Source: DATAMF01 sp964472565
GTDB taxonomy: Bacteria > Chloroflexota > Anaerolineae > Aggregatilineales > Aggregatilineaceae
Direction of reading: 5' to 3'
Length of the DNA stretch: 16,709 bases
Assembly: GCA_964472565.1 (NCBI GenBank)
Contig: CAYYNB010000134.1
Location: 1 to 16,709, forward strand
Part shown: positions 7,391 through 13,984 of the stretch, in pieces
How the letters are laid out: each line of letters starts with the position of its first letter
Position numbering within the stretch: the first letter of the stretch is position 1
Position numbers and translations under genes: made by a program
The notes under the pieces: model-generated
Database searches by the model: none
Told to the model about the DNA's origin: nothing
Seen by the model: the letters and a program-made list of their open reading frames with translations, nothing else

Positions 7391-7404
7391 AGTCTATATC
7401 TCTT

Positions 7405-7434
7405 TTGTATTCTAGACAAAACACGTGATATAAT
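7405..7434 (+). promoter_or_regulatory. Extended -10 promoter for the XRE/ImmA operon
   Basis: TTGTAT (7405-7410) and a perfect TATAAT (7429-7434) with 18-base spacing. TG two bases before the -10 box makes the extended TGnTATAAT form. The start would be near 7441, about 50 bases before the ATG at 7493. The -35 boxes of this and the leftward promoter are only 14 bases apart, so one regulator bound here could control both directions. Confidence 0.6.
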
Positions 7435-7492
7435 TCATCGTAGAGGGAACCAGGAAGAGGGGTTGGGAATATCCGCAAAATGAGGTGCACTG

Positions 7493-7927
7493 ATGAGAAG
7501 CAAAAAGCCATTGCCACTCAAACAACTCGTCAACTTTCTATTTGACAATATCAAACACCCCGATGGTCGTCCTTATACCAGTCAGGAAGTCGCTGAGCAG
7601 GTACGTATTAGTCATGCGACCATTAACCAACTTCGGACCGGGCGCAATAAAAATCCTACGCTGCCTACGCTTCAAGAACTCTGCATTTTTTTTAATGTGC
7701 CCTTAGGCTTTTTTGACTGTGCGTCCTATGATGAATGTTTTGCTGTTATCGCCCAGGATCGAATGGACTACTCACCCAATGTGGTCCAAATTGCTTTTCG
7801 AGCAGGAGAGTTATCACCGGCCTCACAGAAGGATCTACTGAATATTATCTCCTGGGTTGAAGCTGCGGAACGCGAACGGAAAGCGGGGCGCGATGTGCCC
7901 GACTTTCCACTTGAGGATAAGAGCTAA
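7493..7927 (+). CDS. XRE-family HTH transcriptional regulator
   Basis: A 144-residue repressor-like protein. The helix-turn-helix lies at about residues 27-68 (YTSQEVAEQVRISHATINQLRTG, then PTLPTLQELCIFFNV), and a Cro/CI-type dimer helix and C-terminal acidic helix follow (SQKDLLNIISWVEAAERER). GAGGTG precedes the ATG by about 6 bases. It is first in a rightward group followed by an ImmA/IrrE-type peptidase gene, the pairing known from mobile elements and stress regulons in which the peptidase cleaves the HTH repressor (established for ImmR/ImmA and DdrO/IrrE). Likely targets are its own promoter and the inverted repeat at 7972-7995 (inference). Confidence 0.85.
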   Translation: MRSKKPLPLKQLVNFLFDNIKHPDGRPYTSQEVAEQVRISHATINQLRTGRNKNPTLPTLQELCIFFNVPLGFFDCASYDECFAVIAQDRMDYSPNVVQIAFRAGELSPASQKDLLNIISWVEAAERERKAGRDVPDFPLEDKS

Positions 7928-7971
7928 CTTTTCGGTGGTCAGCAGTTTGTAGAGCTATCCCTGGTTTAATA

Positions 7972-7995
7972 GATTCAAGTATTTTGACTTGAATC
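7972..7995. promoter_or_regulatory. Perfect 9-bp inverted repeat between the XRE and ImmA/IrrE genes (possible operator)
   Basis: GATTCAAGT (7972-7980), a 6-base spacer, then ACTTGAATC (7987-7995), a perfect dyad. It sits 25 bases before the ATG of the peptidase gene. There is no T run, so a terminator is unlikely. It could be an operator for the XRE protein or an mRNA hairpin that sets the ratio of regulator to peptidase. Confidence 0.5.
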
Positions 7996-8019
7996 AGCCT
8001 GGTACGGGGATGAAAAACC

Positions 8020-8553
8020 ATGACAACAGTCGATGAACGAGTCCAAATGACCATTCAGCATTTGGGTTATGATTTTTCGCGTTTTACGCTGGAAGATTTC
8101 GTGACCTATCTGAAACAATGGCGGCAGGATAATCGAGCAATCTTTATTAAAGGTTATGCTTTCGAAGATGAACTGGATGATGGTTTATGGGTGCGGGCCG
8201 ATACGGCTGACTACATTTTTTATGACCTGCAGTCACATCCGGTTCACCAGAACCATATTCGATTACATGAATTGGGGCATATTGTCCTGCGACATCGGGG
8301 GCAGCCGTTGCACGACATTTTACCGCCTCGCCTGCTAGCCACGCTGGGTCAGGCCTTTCCGGCTGATACATTCGGAGGGCTTTTTCGTGCCTTCGAACCC
8401 CGCCAGAAACTGGAAGAGTTGGAAGCCGAAGCTTTTGCTCATCACGTGCAAAGGCTTGTAATCCAGGCTAATCGTTTGGATCAGTTGACCAAACATTCGA
8501 GCAGCATTGAACTGCTAGCGCGATTCACACGAAGTTTGGGCTATCATGATTGA
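8020..8553 (+). CDS. ImmA/IrrE-type zinc metallopeptidase
   Basis: A 177-residue predicted zinc peptidase. HELGH at residues 83-87 is the HExxH site (His83 and His87 bind zinc, Glu84 catalyses). The downstream EAEAFAHH (135-142) supplies the probable third ligand (Glu135 or Glu137) in the ImmA/IrrE arrangement. The N-terminal part (1-75) is a small alpha/beta domain; Tyr65-Phe67 precede the active-site helix, as in the family. There is no N-terminal HTH, so it relies on the separate XRE gene 92 bp upstream. Its last bases overlap the next gene by 8 bp. Family members cleave XRE-type repressors upon a signal. Here the signal may come from the membrane proteins it is coupled with (inference). 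Confidence 0.85.
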   Translation: MTTVDERVQMTIQHLGYDFSRFTLEDFVTYLKQWRQDNRAIFIKGYAFEDELDDGLWVRADTADYIFYDLQSHPVHQNHIRLHELGHIVLRHRGQPLHDILPPRLLATLGQAFPADTFGGLFRAFEPRQKLEELEAEAFAHHVQRLVIQANRLDQLTKHSSSIELLARFTRSLGYHD

Positions 8554-9535
8554 TTCTATCTTGTTCGGGTCGGTCTGGGGATTGGTGATCTACGTCATCT
8601 GGCGTGGATATCAGCGTGAGCAAGGCATCACTCGGTATGCGCTGCTCACGTGGTTGGTCTTCATTTCGATTGCTTTCGTCTGTACTTTCCGCCTCTTGAT
8701 CGTAGAAAAGTGGTTCAGTAACTGGTTTCAGGGACAACCTGTTGCCTATGTGCTCAATGCAACCTTTTCTTTGTCGGCGGCCGTTTTATACGCCATCAGC
8801 CTGATGACGCTGCATACCGAAACCCAGACTGTATTTCGGTGGTGGGGTAGTTACAAATGGCTCGTTCGTGGAGGGTTTGTCACCGGTCTGCTCCTCGATG
8901 TGGCACTCCTGGCCAGTTATCGGCAATTTCTCACCCCAGAGCAGGCTTATTACACCATGCGCTTGACACTCGAAAGTTACATTTTCGTGCTGGTCATTCT
9001 CATGCTGCTGCCCATCAATTGGTGGTTATTTCGCCGCGAACAAGTTCTTCCTATGAAAATAAAGCTTCTTGCAGTCATGGTCGGGCTGGTTGCCTATTCG
9101 ACCGATGTGCTGGTAGGCCTTCTCATTTTGCCTGATTTCCTCCTGACAGGCCACGCCGATCCAAATTTTGGGATGGGCTTACGGGTTTTTGTCGGTGCCG
9201 GATGTATCGTTGTGATTCTGGTTCCCCATCGGTGGTTGGTTGCATTCCTGCCGCCCCGACGAGTATGGTGGTATATCCGCGTAGTGACAGTCGAACGGCA
9301 CCTGGCTCAACTCATCGCTTTTCGACTGGAGCCTTTCTCCTGGTATGATGTCTTTCGCCCACATTATCTGGAAATGGCAGCTTATCGGGCAGTGATTAAC
9401 ATTATGGATAATTATCGCCGCTTAGATAAGGAGCAGCCCGCCGGACAAAAGCTCCACCAGCAGCTTCAGGAGCTGTTATTCCTTCATTTGGAATATGATG
9501 ATTTGATACACGCGATCAGCAGGATGCGCCTATGA
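8546..9535 (+). CDS. 7-TM protein of MAB_1171c/DUF6545 type (putative transporter or sensor)
   Basis: A 329-residue integral membrane protein. Seven hydrophobic helices at about residues 4-21, 31-52, 66-90, 104-124, 145-162, 171-200 and 209-228 are followed by a ~100-residue cytoplasmic tail. In the tail, YDVFRPHYLEMAAYRAVINIMDNYRRL resembles the DUF6545-like region, in which an arginine-tyrosine-rich helix (YRrvveI.D) recurs. The layout and its place directly after XRE and ImmA/IrrE genes match the MAB_1171c group known from actinobacteria. The start overlaps the peptidase gene (ATG 8546, TGA 8551-8553), so translation is coupled. The biochemical role of the family is not established. Sensing at the membrane and passing the signal to the peptidase is one reasonable reading; small-molecule transport is another. 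Confidence 0.65.
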   Translation: MIDSILFGSVWGLVIYVIWRGYQREQGITRYALLTWLVFISIAFVCTFRLLIVEKWFSNWFQGQPVAYVLNATFSLSAAVLYAISLMTLHTETQTVFRWWGSYKWLVRGGFVTGLLLDVALLASYRQFLTPEQAYYTMRLTLESYIFVLVILMLLPINWWLFRREQVLPMKIKLLAVMVGLVAYSTDVLVGLLILPDFLLTGHADPNFGMGLRVFVGAGCIVVILVPHRWLVAFLPPRRVWWYIRVVTVERHLAQLIAFRLEPFSWYDVFRPHYLEMAAYRAVINIMDNYRRLDKEQPAGQKLHQQLQELLFLHLEYDDLIHAISRMRL

Positions 9536-10143
9536 CTGAGGTTATTCCCCATAATCGAAATCGTCTGGGTGTCTGGATTAGCCGCGCCACGCATCCTCTG
9601 ATCATTTTTATTCCTACCCTGATTATAGTCCTCAAACACACACCGCTGCTTGAGGCGCTGGGATGGATTTCTTTTATAGCGCTGCTTATTTTTGTTCCCG
9701 CCACCCTGCTGCTTCGAAGACTGAAGCAGCAGGGAAAACAGACCTATCAGCGTGAAGCGCGTCACATCATCTACGTCACCTTTTGGGTGTGTATGGTGAT
9801 GAGCACATTCCTGGCCTTGGTTTTGGATGCCCCTTCACGACTGCTTTTTTCCCTGCTGTGTTTATGCATCTGGGTTCCCTTGCAGTATGCGGTGAATGCC
9901 CGTTTCACCAAAATATCCGTGCATGTGGCGGTCATCTCCGGAATCATGCTGGCGCTGCTGCTCATGGGCGAACTCTCCAGCATTCCATGGCTGATTGGTG
10001 CCATCGGGGTAGTGCTGGCTACAGCCTGGGCACGCTTGGTTACTGGGCATCATTCCCTGCTCCAGGTCAGTTTGGGTATCACTGTCAGTACCATATCCGT
10101 TCTGCTCGCTTTTGGACTTCTCGCGCTGTTCCATCTCTTTTAA
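9532..10143 (+). CDS. PAP2-like multi-pass membrane protein with degenerate catalytic motifs
   Basis: A 203-residue protein with about seven hydrophobic segments (19-35, 44-61, 78-98, 104-121, 129-146, 151-170, 178-202). The segment KISVH (127-131) sits where PAP2 phosphatases have P-S-G-H, and WARLVTGHHSLLQV (166-179) where they have SRxxxxxHxxxD: Arg168 and His174 are kept, but the last acid is Gln178. The first motif (KxxxxxxRP) is only weakly recognisable around Lys69-Arg77. So it is either a divergent lipid-phosphate phosphatase or an inactive lipid-binding relative. The ATG overlaps the stop of the 7-TM gene by 4 bases (ATGA), indicating translational coupling. It is last in the operon; no clear intrinsic terminator follows. 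Confidence 0.55.
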   Translation: MTEVIPHNRNRLGVWISRATHPLIIFIPTLIIVLKHTPLLEALGWISFIALLIFVPATLLLRRLKQQGKQTYQREARHIIYVTFWVCMVMSTFLALVLDAPSRLLFSLLCLCIWVPLQYAVNARFTKISVHVAVISGIMLALLLMGELSSIPWLIGAIGVVLATAWARLVTGHHSLLQVSLGITVSTISVLLAFGLLALFHLF

Positions 10144-10205
10144 CCTGTTCGAGTTCAAGTCCGTTTGGGCAAAAAGGTAGAGTAAACTGCGGGAACTCCG
10201 ACTGA

Positions 10206-10382
10206 CCCAGAAGAGCTGACTTTGCGGTTTATTACAACACTCAGCACTACCCTGAATCACTGGAAAACGTTACACCCGCTGGCGTCTATTGTGGTCGACA
10301 AGAGAAGGTGCTCTCGAAACCTTACAGGAGCGATGGTTACGCCATTGGCTGCGAGCCGTTTAAACTATCTAATTCACGCTAA
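10206..10382 (+). pseudogene. IS3-family transposase (OrfB integrase core) C-terminal remnant
   Basis: The frame at 10221-10320 reads FAVYYNTQHYPESLENVTPAGVYCGR, then QEKVLS, the characteristic end of the DDE integrase core of IS3-group OrfB proteins (YN..RYHESL.NVTPADVYFGR). There is no upstream part: the frame closes at 10203-10205, so only the last ~35-40 residues survive. After about 10320 similarity fades and a TAA follows at 10380-10382. This is the trace of an insertion sequence that was later deleted; no terminal repeats can be assigned. Confidence 0.7.
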
Positions 10383-10636
10383 AAGTTTCTCTACTGCAGA
10401 GAATCGCAATAAGCCCATTCTAAATCTCCATACCGAGGGATCCATACATCCACGAATGCCTGAACATCCTGCCCATTTGAGCGAGTCATAGAAAGCCCAT
10501 TTCCGTTGTGAGGAGACATCCAAAGAACTTCCTCGCGTTCGAGAAAACGTCTTCATCCAGTCAACAATTCACCGCCACCGATTTCCGCTTGCTGTATTAC
10601 CCTTACTAAGCCAATGTAGAAAATTGGAATCTCGGA

Positions 10637-10677
10637 ATGTGGAATTTCGGAAGTGCAGCGATTCCGAAATTCCACAT
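10637..10677. repeat. Perfect 16-bp inverted repeat (hairpin), 9-base loop
   Basis: ATGTGGAATTTCGGAA (10637-10652) and its exact reverse complement (10662-10677) flank GTGCAGCGA. Just before the left arm a near-copy GGAATCTCGG (10626-10635) repeats the arm motif GGAATTTCGG (10641-10650) in direct orientation. There is no T run on either side, so it is not an ordinary terminator. It could be a REP/MITE-like element, a replication or transfer origin hairpin, or a recombinase site. It lies 119 bases before the DUF3987-like gene. Confidence 0.75.
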
Positions 10678-10795
10678 GGCTTTTGCGAATGCTGTGATAC
10701 GCTGGTTGCACTCGCGTCCACAGTCTGAGGAATAAAGCCGATGTACGCTGATACACCCGCATGCGCTGGCATGGCAATTCAAGAGAGGATGGTGT

Positions 10796-12409
10796 GTGGT
10801 GAACCATCCGTCCAGTAACCCTTTTTCCGAACCGGATACCTATGGTCTTGCGCGGGTGTTGGTCGGTTTGCCGTGGCAGGATCTGCCGCTCAGTCCTATC
10901 GTGCGCTCTCTGCTGGCGCAGATCAATCCGCAGGTTCCCGACGATATCCGCGCCCTCCGGCGGCTGTTGGGAACGGACCTCCTGCGGCACATCCTGGCCG
11001 TGGATCCGCTGGGACCGCCGCCCACCGTCCCGGAATCTGCCACGGAGCTGGATACGATGCCGCCGCTCCCCTCAACCGCGCAGCTCAGTGACGAACAGCA
11101 GCAAGCGGCATCCGGGGTCGGGCAGTGGCTGGATGACTACAGCGCCTGGGCGGGCAGTGCCGCCAACGAAACCCCGCTGCTCTTTCATCAGGGTGCTGGC
11201 CTGTGGTTAGCAGCGCTCGCCATTGGGCGGCGATTGTATGTGCATACACCCTGGGGACAGCGCGTGTTTCCCAATCTGTATCTGATAGCGGTCGCGGTAT
11301 CGACGTACTACCGCAAGTCCGCGGGCCTCAATCTGGCGGTGGATTTCGCCCGTGCGGCGGTCCCGCATATGCTGTTACCCCAACCCGGCTCGCCGGAAGC
11401 CTTCATGTGTATGTTGGGGGGTGTGCTGCCGCCCAATTTCGACAGTCTGGCGCAGCGGGATCGGGAGCGGTTGAGTCGCGGGAACAGCTTCGCCGCGCAG
11501 CGCGGCATTGCCCGCGATGAGTTGTCAGCCCTCTTCAAGTCGTTTGGCCGCGACTTCATGGCAGGCATGAAAGAACTGATCATGCAGCTTTACGACTGTC
11601 CAGTCCATCTGGACTCCAACACCAACAACCGTGGGCTGGTGGTTATCCGGGATGCGGCCCTGTCGATTCTCGGCGCGGCAACGCCCGCCGAACTAGCCGC
11701 CGCGCTGACTCCCGCCGATTGGCATAACGGCACGCTGGCGCGTTTCATTCTGCTGACCCCCGAGCCGGACTATGTGGAACGTCCCGCCGCCCACGACAGT
11801 CAGCTGCCACAATCCTTAATCGCCCTTCTGCGCCACCTGCATGAGGCATTACCGCTGCCCGCCGGACCGGAAGCCTTAGGTGATGCGCCTCCGCTCGACC
11901 CCTGGTCGCTGATTGCCACCGAGATCTGGTCTCCCTTGTGGGCGTATGAGCAGGCGCTGCGAGCGATGACCGCACCCCACTCGCGTCTGGATGATCGCCT
12001 GCGGGGAGTGTACGGGCGGCTGCACATTCAAGCCCTCAAGACGGCCATCATCCTGGCTGTCTTGGACTGGATGGCCCTGGGTGAGCGGCGGCAGGGCCGA
12101 CCCGTCGTGCGGGCGACCCACTGGTATCGTGCCCAGATGATGGCTGAAACCTGGCGCGCCTCGGCGCACCGGCTGCTGCATGACTTAGGCGAAAATGAAG
12201 AAGCACGGTTGGAAACGCGGATTCTCAAACTGCTGTCCGGCCAGGCGCGTGGGTTATCCATGCGCGATATCTACCGCACGCTGCGCTCGCCACGTAAACC
12301 GGTTCTGGAAGCACTCAAGGCGCTGGAACAGGATGGGCAGGTTTCGACTGAACTGCTGCGTACGGGGCAGCGTGGACCGGCCACTGAAATCTATCACCTG
12401 ATCCAGTAA
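10796..12409 (+). CDS. DUF3987-type ATPase/helicase-like replication protein
   Basis: A 537-residue protein resembling the DUF3987 family, which occurs next to primases on plasmids, phages and integrative elements. An N-terminal linker (1-110) is followed by the core at about 120-400. The Walker A region is degenerate, AVSTYYRKSAGLNLA with Lys174-Ser175 kept but no GxxGxG; the Walker B-like strand ends ARDELSALF (Asp241, Glu242); then ITPA-like helices and the sensor segment GTLARFILLTPEPDY. The C-terminus (about 465-537) is a winged-helix domain (ILKLLSGQARGLSMRDIY, then PVLEALKALEQDGQV). The start is GTG 10796, with GAGAGG 7 bases upstream. Immediately followed by the primase-like gene. Probably helps unwind or load the replication machinery of the element; ATPase activity is uncertain given the altered P-loop. 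Confidence 0.65.
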   Translation: MVNHPSSNPFSEPDTYGLARVLVGLPWQDLPLSPIVRSLLAQINPQVPDDIRALRRLLGTDLLRHILAVDPLGPPPTVPESATELDTMPPLPSTAQLSDEQQQAASGVGQWLDDYSAWAGSAANETPLLFHQGAGLWLAALAIGRRLYVHTPWGQRVFPNLYLIAVAVSTYYRKSAGLNLAVDFARAAVPHMLLPQPGSPEAFMCMLGGVLPPNFDSLAQRDRERLSRGNSFAAQRGIARDELSALFKSFGRDFMAGMKELIMQLYDCPVHLDSNTNNRGLVVIRDAALSILGAATPAELAAALTPADWHNGTLARFILLTPEPDYVERPAAHDSQLPQSLIALLRHLHEALPLPAGPEALGDAPPLDPWSLIATEIWSPLWAYEQALRAMTAPHSRLDDRLRGVYGRLHIQALKTAIILAVLDWMALGERRQGRPVVRATHWYRAQMMAETWRASAHRLLHDLGENEEARLETRILKLLSGQARGLSMRDIYRTLRSPRKPVLEALKALEQDGQVSTELLRTGQRGPATEIYHLIQ

Positions 12410-12412
12410 ATC

Positions 12413-12444
12413 GTGACACGTTTTGAAACCTGTCAACGTGTCAC
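12413..12444. promoter_or_regulatory. Perfect 10-bp inverted repeat upstream of the primase gene (operator or iteron-like)
   Basis: GTGACACGTT (12413-12422), a 12-base spacer, then AACGTGTCAC (12435-12444). Around it CCTGTCA occurs twice (12429-12435 and 12444-12450), and a further ACGTGTTTTC (12461-12470) partly echoes the left arm, so the 78-bp gap is dense in CGTGTCAC-like words. It lies between the stop of the DUF3987-like gene and the primase start. Confidence 0.6.
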
Positions 12445-12486
12445 CTGTCACACGACCGGGACGTGTTTTCAACCAGGAGTAAAAAG

Positions 12487-13512
12487 ATGATGATCGATAC
12501 GCGAAGTTTGAAGGAGCAGCATGACCTGCGCCGGATTGTAGAACAGGATCTGGGACCCGCGCCGCGCCGGGGCGGGCAGGCACTGCTGTGGAAATGCCCT
12601 TTCCATCACGAGCGGCAGGGCTACAGCCTGGTGGTCTGGTCGAACGGCTACCGCTGTTTCGGCGCGTGCCAGGTGAGCGGTGATGTCTTTGACTGGCTTC
12701 AGCGCTACCGGAGCCTGGATTTTCTCGAAGCTGTGCAGGTGCTGAATGGCGAGGTGAGTGCTGCGCCGGGTTTGGCGGTGCGTCACCCGGAACCACCAGA
12801 CGACGATCCACCGCCGCTGGACTGGCAGGCGAAGGTACGACAGGTGGTCGACCGCGCCGAAGAAACGTTGTGGTCGCTGCGCGGTGAGCCGACGCTGGAT
12901 TATCTCACCAGGCGGGGTCTCGACGCAGCGGCGATCCAGAACGCTCACCTGGGGCTGGTCCCCGGTGGACACCGCCAGTGGATTCAGATGGTGGGAATGA
13001 ACGTGCCTTGCGGCATTGTCCTCCCCTGGCTGACTGGCGGTGACGAGGTGTTGTGGGCGGTGAAAGTGCGGCGTGAGACCGGCTTTCCCAAGTACGTGCA
13101 GATCGCGGGCGGCAGCAGCGGCGGCTTGTATCATGCCGACGTGTTAAAGGGGGCAAAAGCCGTGTTGTTCTGCGAAGGGGAGTTTGACACCCTGCTGGCG
13201 CACCAGGAAGCGGGTGACCTGGTGTCCGCCGTGACGCTGGGCAGCGCAGCCAACCGCCTGAACCGCTGCTGGCTCGCCGACCTGGTGTCAGTCCCACTGA
13301 TCCTGCTCGCCTACGATATGGATGAAGCCGGCGAAAAAGGCGCGGCGCGGCTGCGTTTGCTCTCGCAGCGCATGCACCCGGTTCGTGTCCCCTGGGGCAA
13401 AGACCTGACCGAATTCCACCAGCAGGGCGGTGATTTGTATTCGTGGTTGGCACGCGAATTACGTCAGGTGCGGCAGGCAACGATTTCACACCACATGCGA
13501 GGTAAAAAATGA
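12487..13512 (+). CDS. DNA primase-like protein (CHC2 zinc finger + TOPRIM)
   Basis: A 341-residue protein of DnaG-like layout without a DnaB-binding tail. The zinc finger has Cys37, His40, Cys57 and Cys61 (KCPFHHE, then RCFGACQVSGDVFDW). The catalytic TOPRIM fold has Glu230 in VLFCEGEFDTL and the pair Asp277/Asp279 in LLAYDMDEAGEKG, so all metal-binding acids are present. Between them LDYLTRRGLDAAAIQNAHLG resembles the RNA-polymerase-type N-terminal subdomain of DnaG. I chose ATG 12487 because AGGAG stands 7 bases before it; an in-frame GTG at 12463 lies upstream of that site. It would synthesise primers for replication or for complementary-strand synthesis after transfer. It forms a pair with the DUF3987-like gene 77 bp upstream. 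Confidence 0.85.
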   Translation: MMIDTRSLKEQHDLRRIVEQDLGPAPRRGGQALLWKCPFHHERQGYSLVVWSNGYRCFGACQVSGDVFDWLQRYRSLDFLEAVQVLNGEVSAAPGLAVRHPEPPDDDPPPLDWQAKVRQVVDRAEETLWSLRGEPTLDYLTRRGLDAAAIQNAHLGLVPGGHRQWIQMVGMNVPCGIVLPWLTGGDEVLWAVKVRRETGFPKYVQIAGGSSGGLYHADVLKGAKAVLFCEGEFDTLLAHQEAGDLVSAVTLGSAANRLNRCWLADLVSVPLILLAYDMDEAGEKGAARLRLLSQRMHPVRVPWGKDLTEFHQQGGDLYSWLARELRQVRQATISHHMRGKK

Positions 13513-13565
13513 CAGCCGATCTGAATACAAAGGCCCGCCAGACGCCCCAGAATGCGTGTAGCGAC

Positions 13566-13592
13566 TTGACAAACGGGCCAACATGTTATAGT
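13566..13592 (+). promoter_or_regulatory. Promoter upstream of the small ORF and serine recombinase
   Basis: A consensus TTGACA (13566-13571) and an extended -10 TGTTATAGT (TATAGT at 13587-13592), with a 15-base spacer that is short but tolerable with an extended -10. It reads toward the 58-codon ORF (13808) and the recombinase, leaving a ~210-base leader containing the inverted repeat at 13626-13659. Confidence 0.5.
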
Positions 13593-13625
13593 TTGATGCT
13601 TGTAACAACTGGTAACGACATAGCG

Positions 13626-13659
13626 AACCATGTGGAGTGCACGAACACCCCACACGGTT
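13626..13659. repeat. Imperfect 14-bp inverted repeat in the recombinase leader
   Basis: AACCATGTGGAGTG (13626-13639) and CACCCCACACGGTT (13646-13659) match at 12 of 14 positions with a 6-base spacer. It lies between the recombinase promoter and its genes and is a candidate operator, attachment-site arm or leader hairpin. In RNA from the minus strand both mismatches become G-U pairs. Confidence 0.45.
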
Positions 13660-13807
13660 CTCACCCGACACTGAACATGGCAGTGAACGGGCTGCAACGC
13701 ATTATACAAAATCCTGCATCCTTTGTCTTGCGTGGATTCTGCGGCCCTACTGACTCACCTGTCGGTTTGGGCCGCTGTGTTGTACCGGACAAAGGGAGGA
13801 TGTAACC

Positions 13808-13984
13808 ATGCCGCGTTACATCTTCTCCAACGGCAAGATCACGGTTGAAGAGGGCCTCTACACCCCGCTCAAACGGGAAGAGAAACGGCCTGACCGAGGA
13901 ATACTGATTCTTGCCAAACCCATTTTTAGTGCCGGTGAATCACAAGAATCTACGAAAAAGGAGCAGTCTCATGACCACGAATAA
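13808..13984 (+). CDS. Small 58-residue protein coupled to the serine recombinase
   Basis: A short frame from ATG 13808 to TAA 13982-13984, with GGGAGGA 7 bases upstream, a strong ribosome-binding site. It overlaps the recombinase start (13971) by 14 bases, which argues for coupled translation. The protein starts MPRYIFSNGKITVEEGLYTP, is basic in the middle (KREEKRPDR) and has one hydrophobic stretch (GILILAKPIF). No family is recognised. Small basic proteins next to large serine recombinases are sometimes their directionality factors; this is a possibility from position only. Confidence 0.5.
   Translation: MPRYIFSNGKITVEEGLYTPLKREEKRPDRGILILAKPIFSAGESQESTKKEQSHDHE

Larger units (their letters stand above)
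10144..10795. other. 652-bp stretch without an intact gene
   Basis: Between the PAP2-like gene and the DUF3987-like gene there is only an IS3-type transposase remnant (10206-10382) and a strong perfect inverted repeat (10637-10677). A 25-codon frame from ATG 10741 with GAGGAA upstream ends inside the next gene and is not protein-like enough to call. Base composition is lower in GC here than in the genes to the right, which fits a border between two blocks of different origin. Confidence 0.5.

Noticed and set aside
7290..7517. 76-codon N-terminal extension of the second LuxR regulator
   Set aside because: It covers both divergent promoters, has no ribosome-binding site and is not protein-like; the receiver fold starts precisely at ATG 7289.
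10148..10172. GTTCGAGTTCAAGTCCG resembling a tRNA T-arm
   Set aside because: No matching acceptor, D-arm or anticodon arm nearby.
10741..10818. 25-codon ORF before the DUF3987-like gene
   Set aside because: It is very short, overlaps the next gene's start and has no recognisable features, although a GAGGAA precedes it.
12254..13134. Long minus frames opposite the DUF3987-like and primase genes
   Set aside because: Shadow frames of high-GC genes; the plus strand has CHC2 and TOPRIM motifs with correct spacing.
13509..13805. 98-codon + frame starting in an ATGA overlap with the primase stop, with GAGG 6 bases upstream
   Set aside because: Despite the good start context, the protein is Cys/Gly/Pro/Asn-rich without any recognisable pattern. 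A consensus-like promoter and an inverted repeat lie inside it, so I treat the stretch as a leader region.
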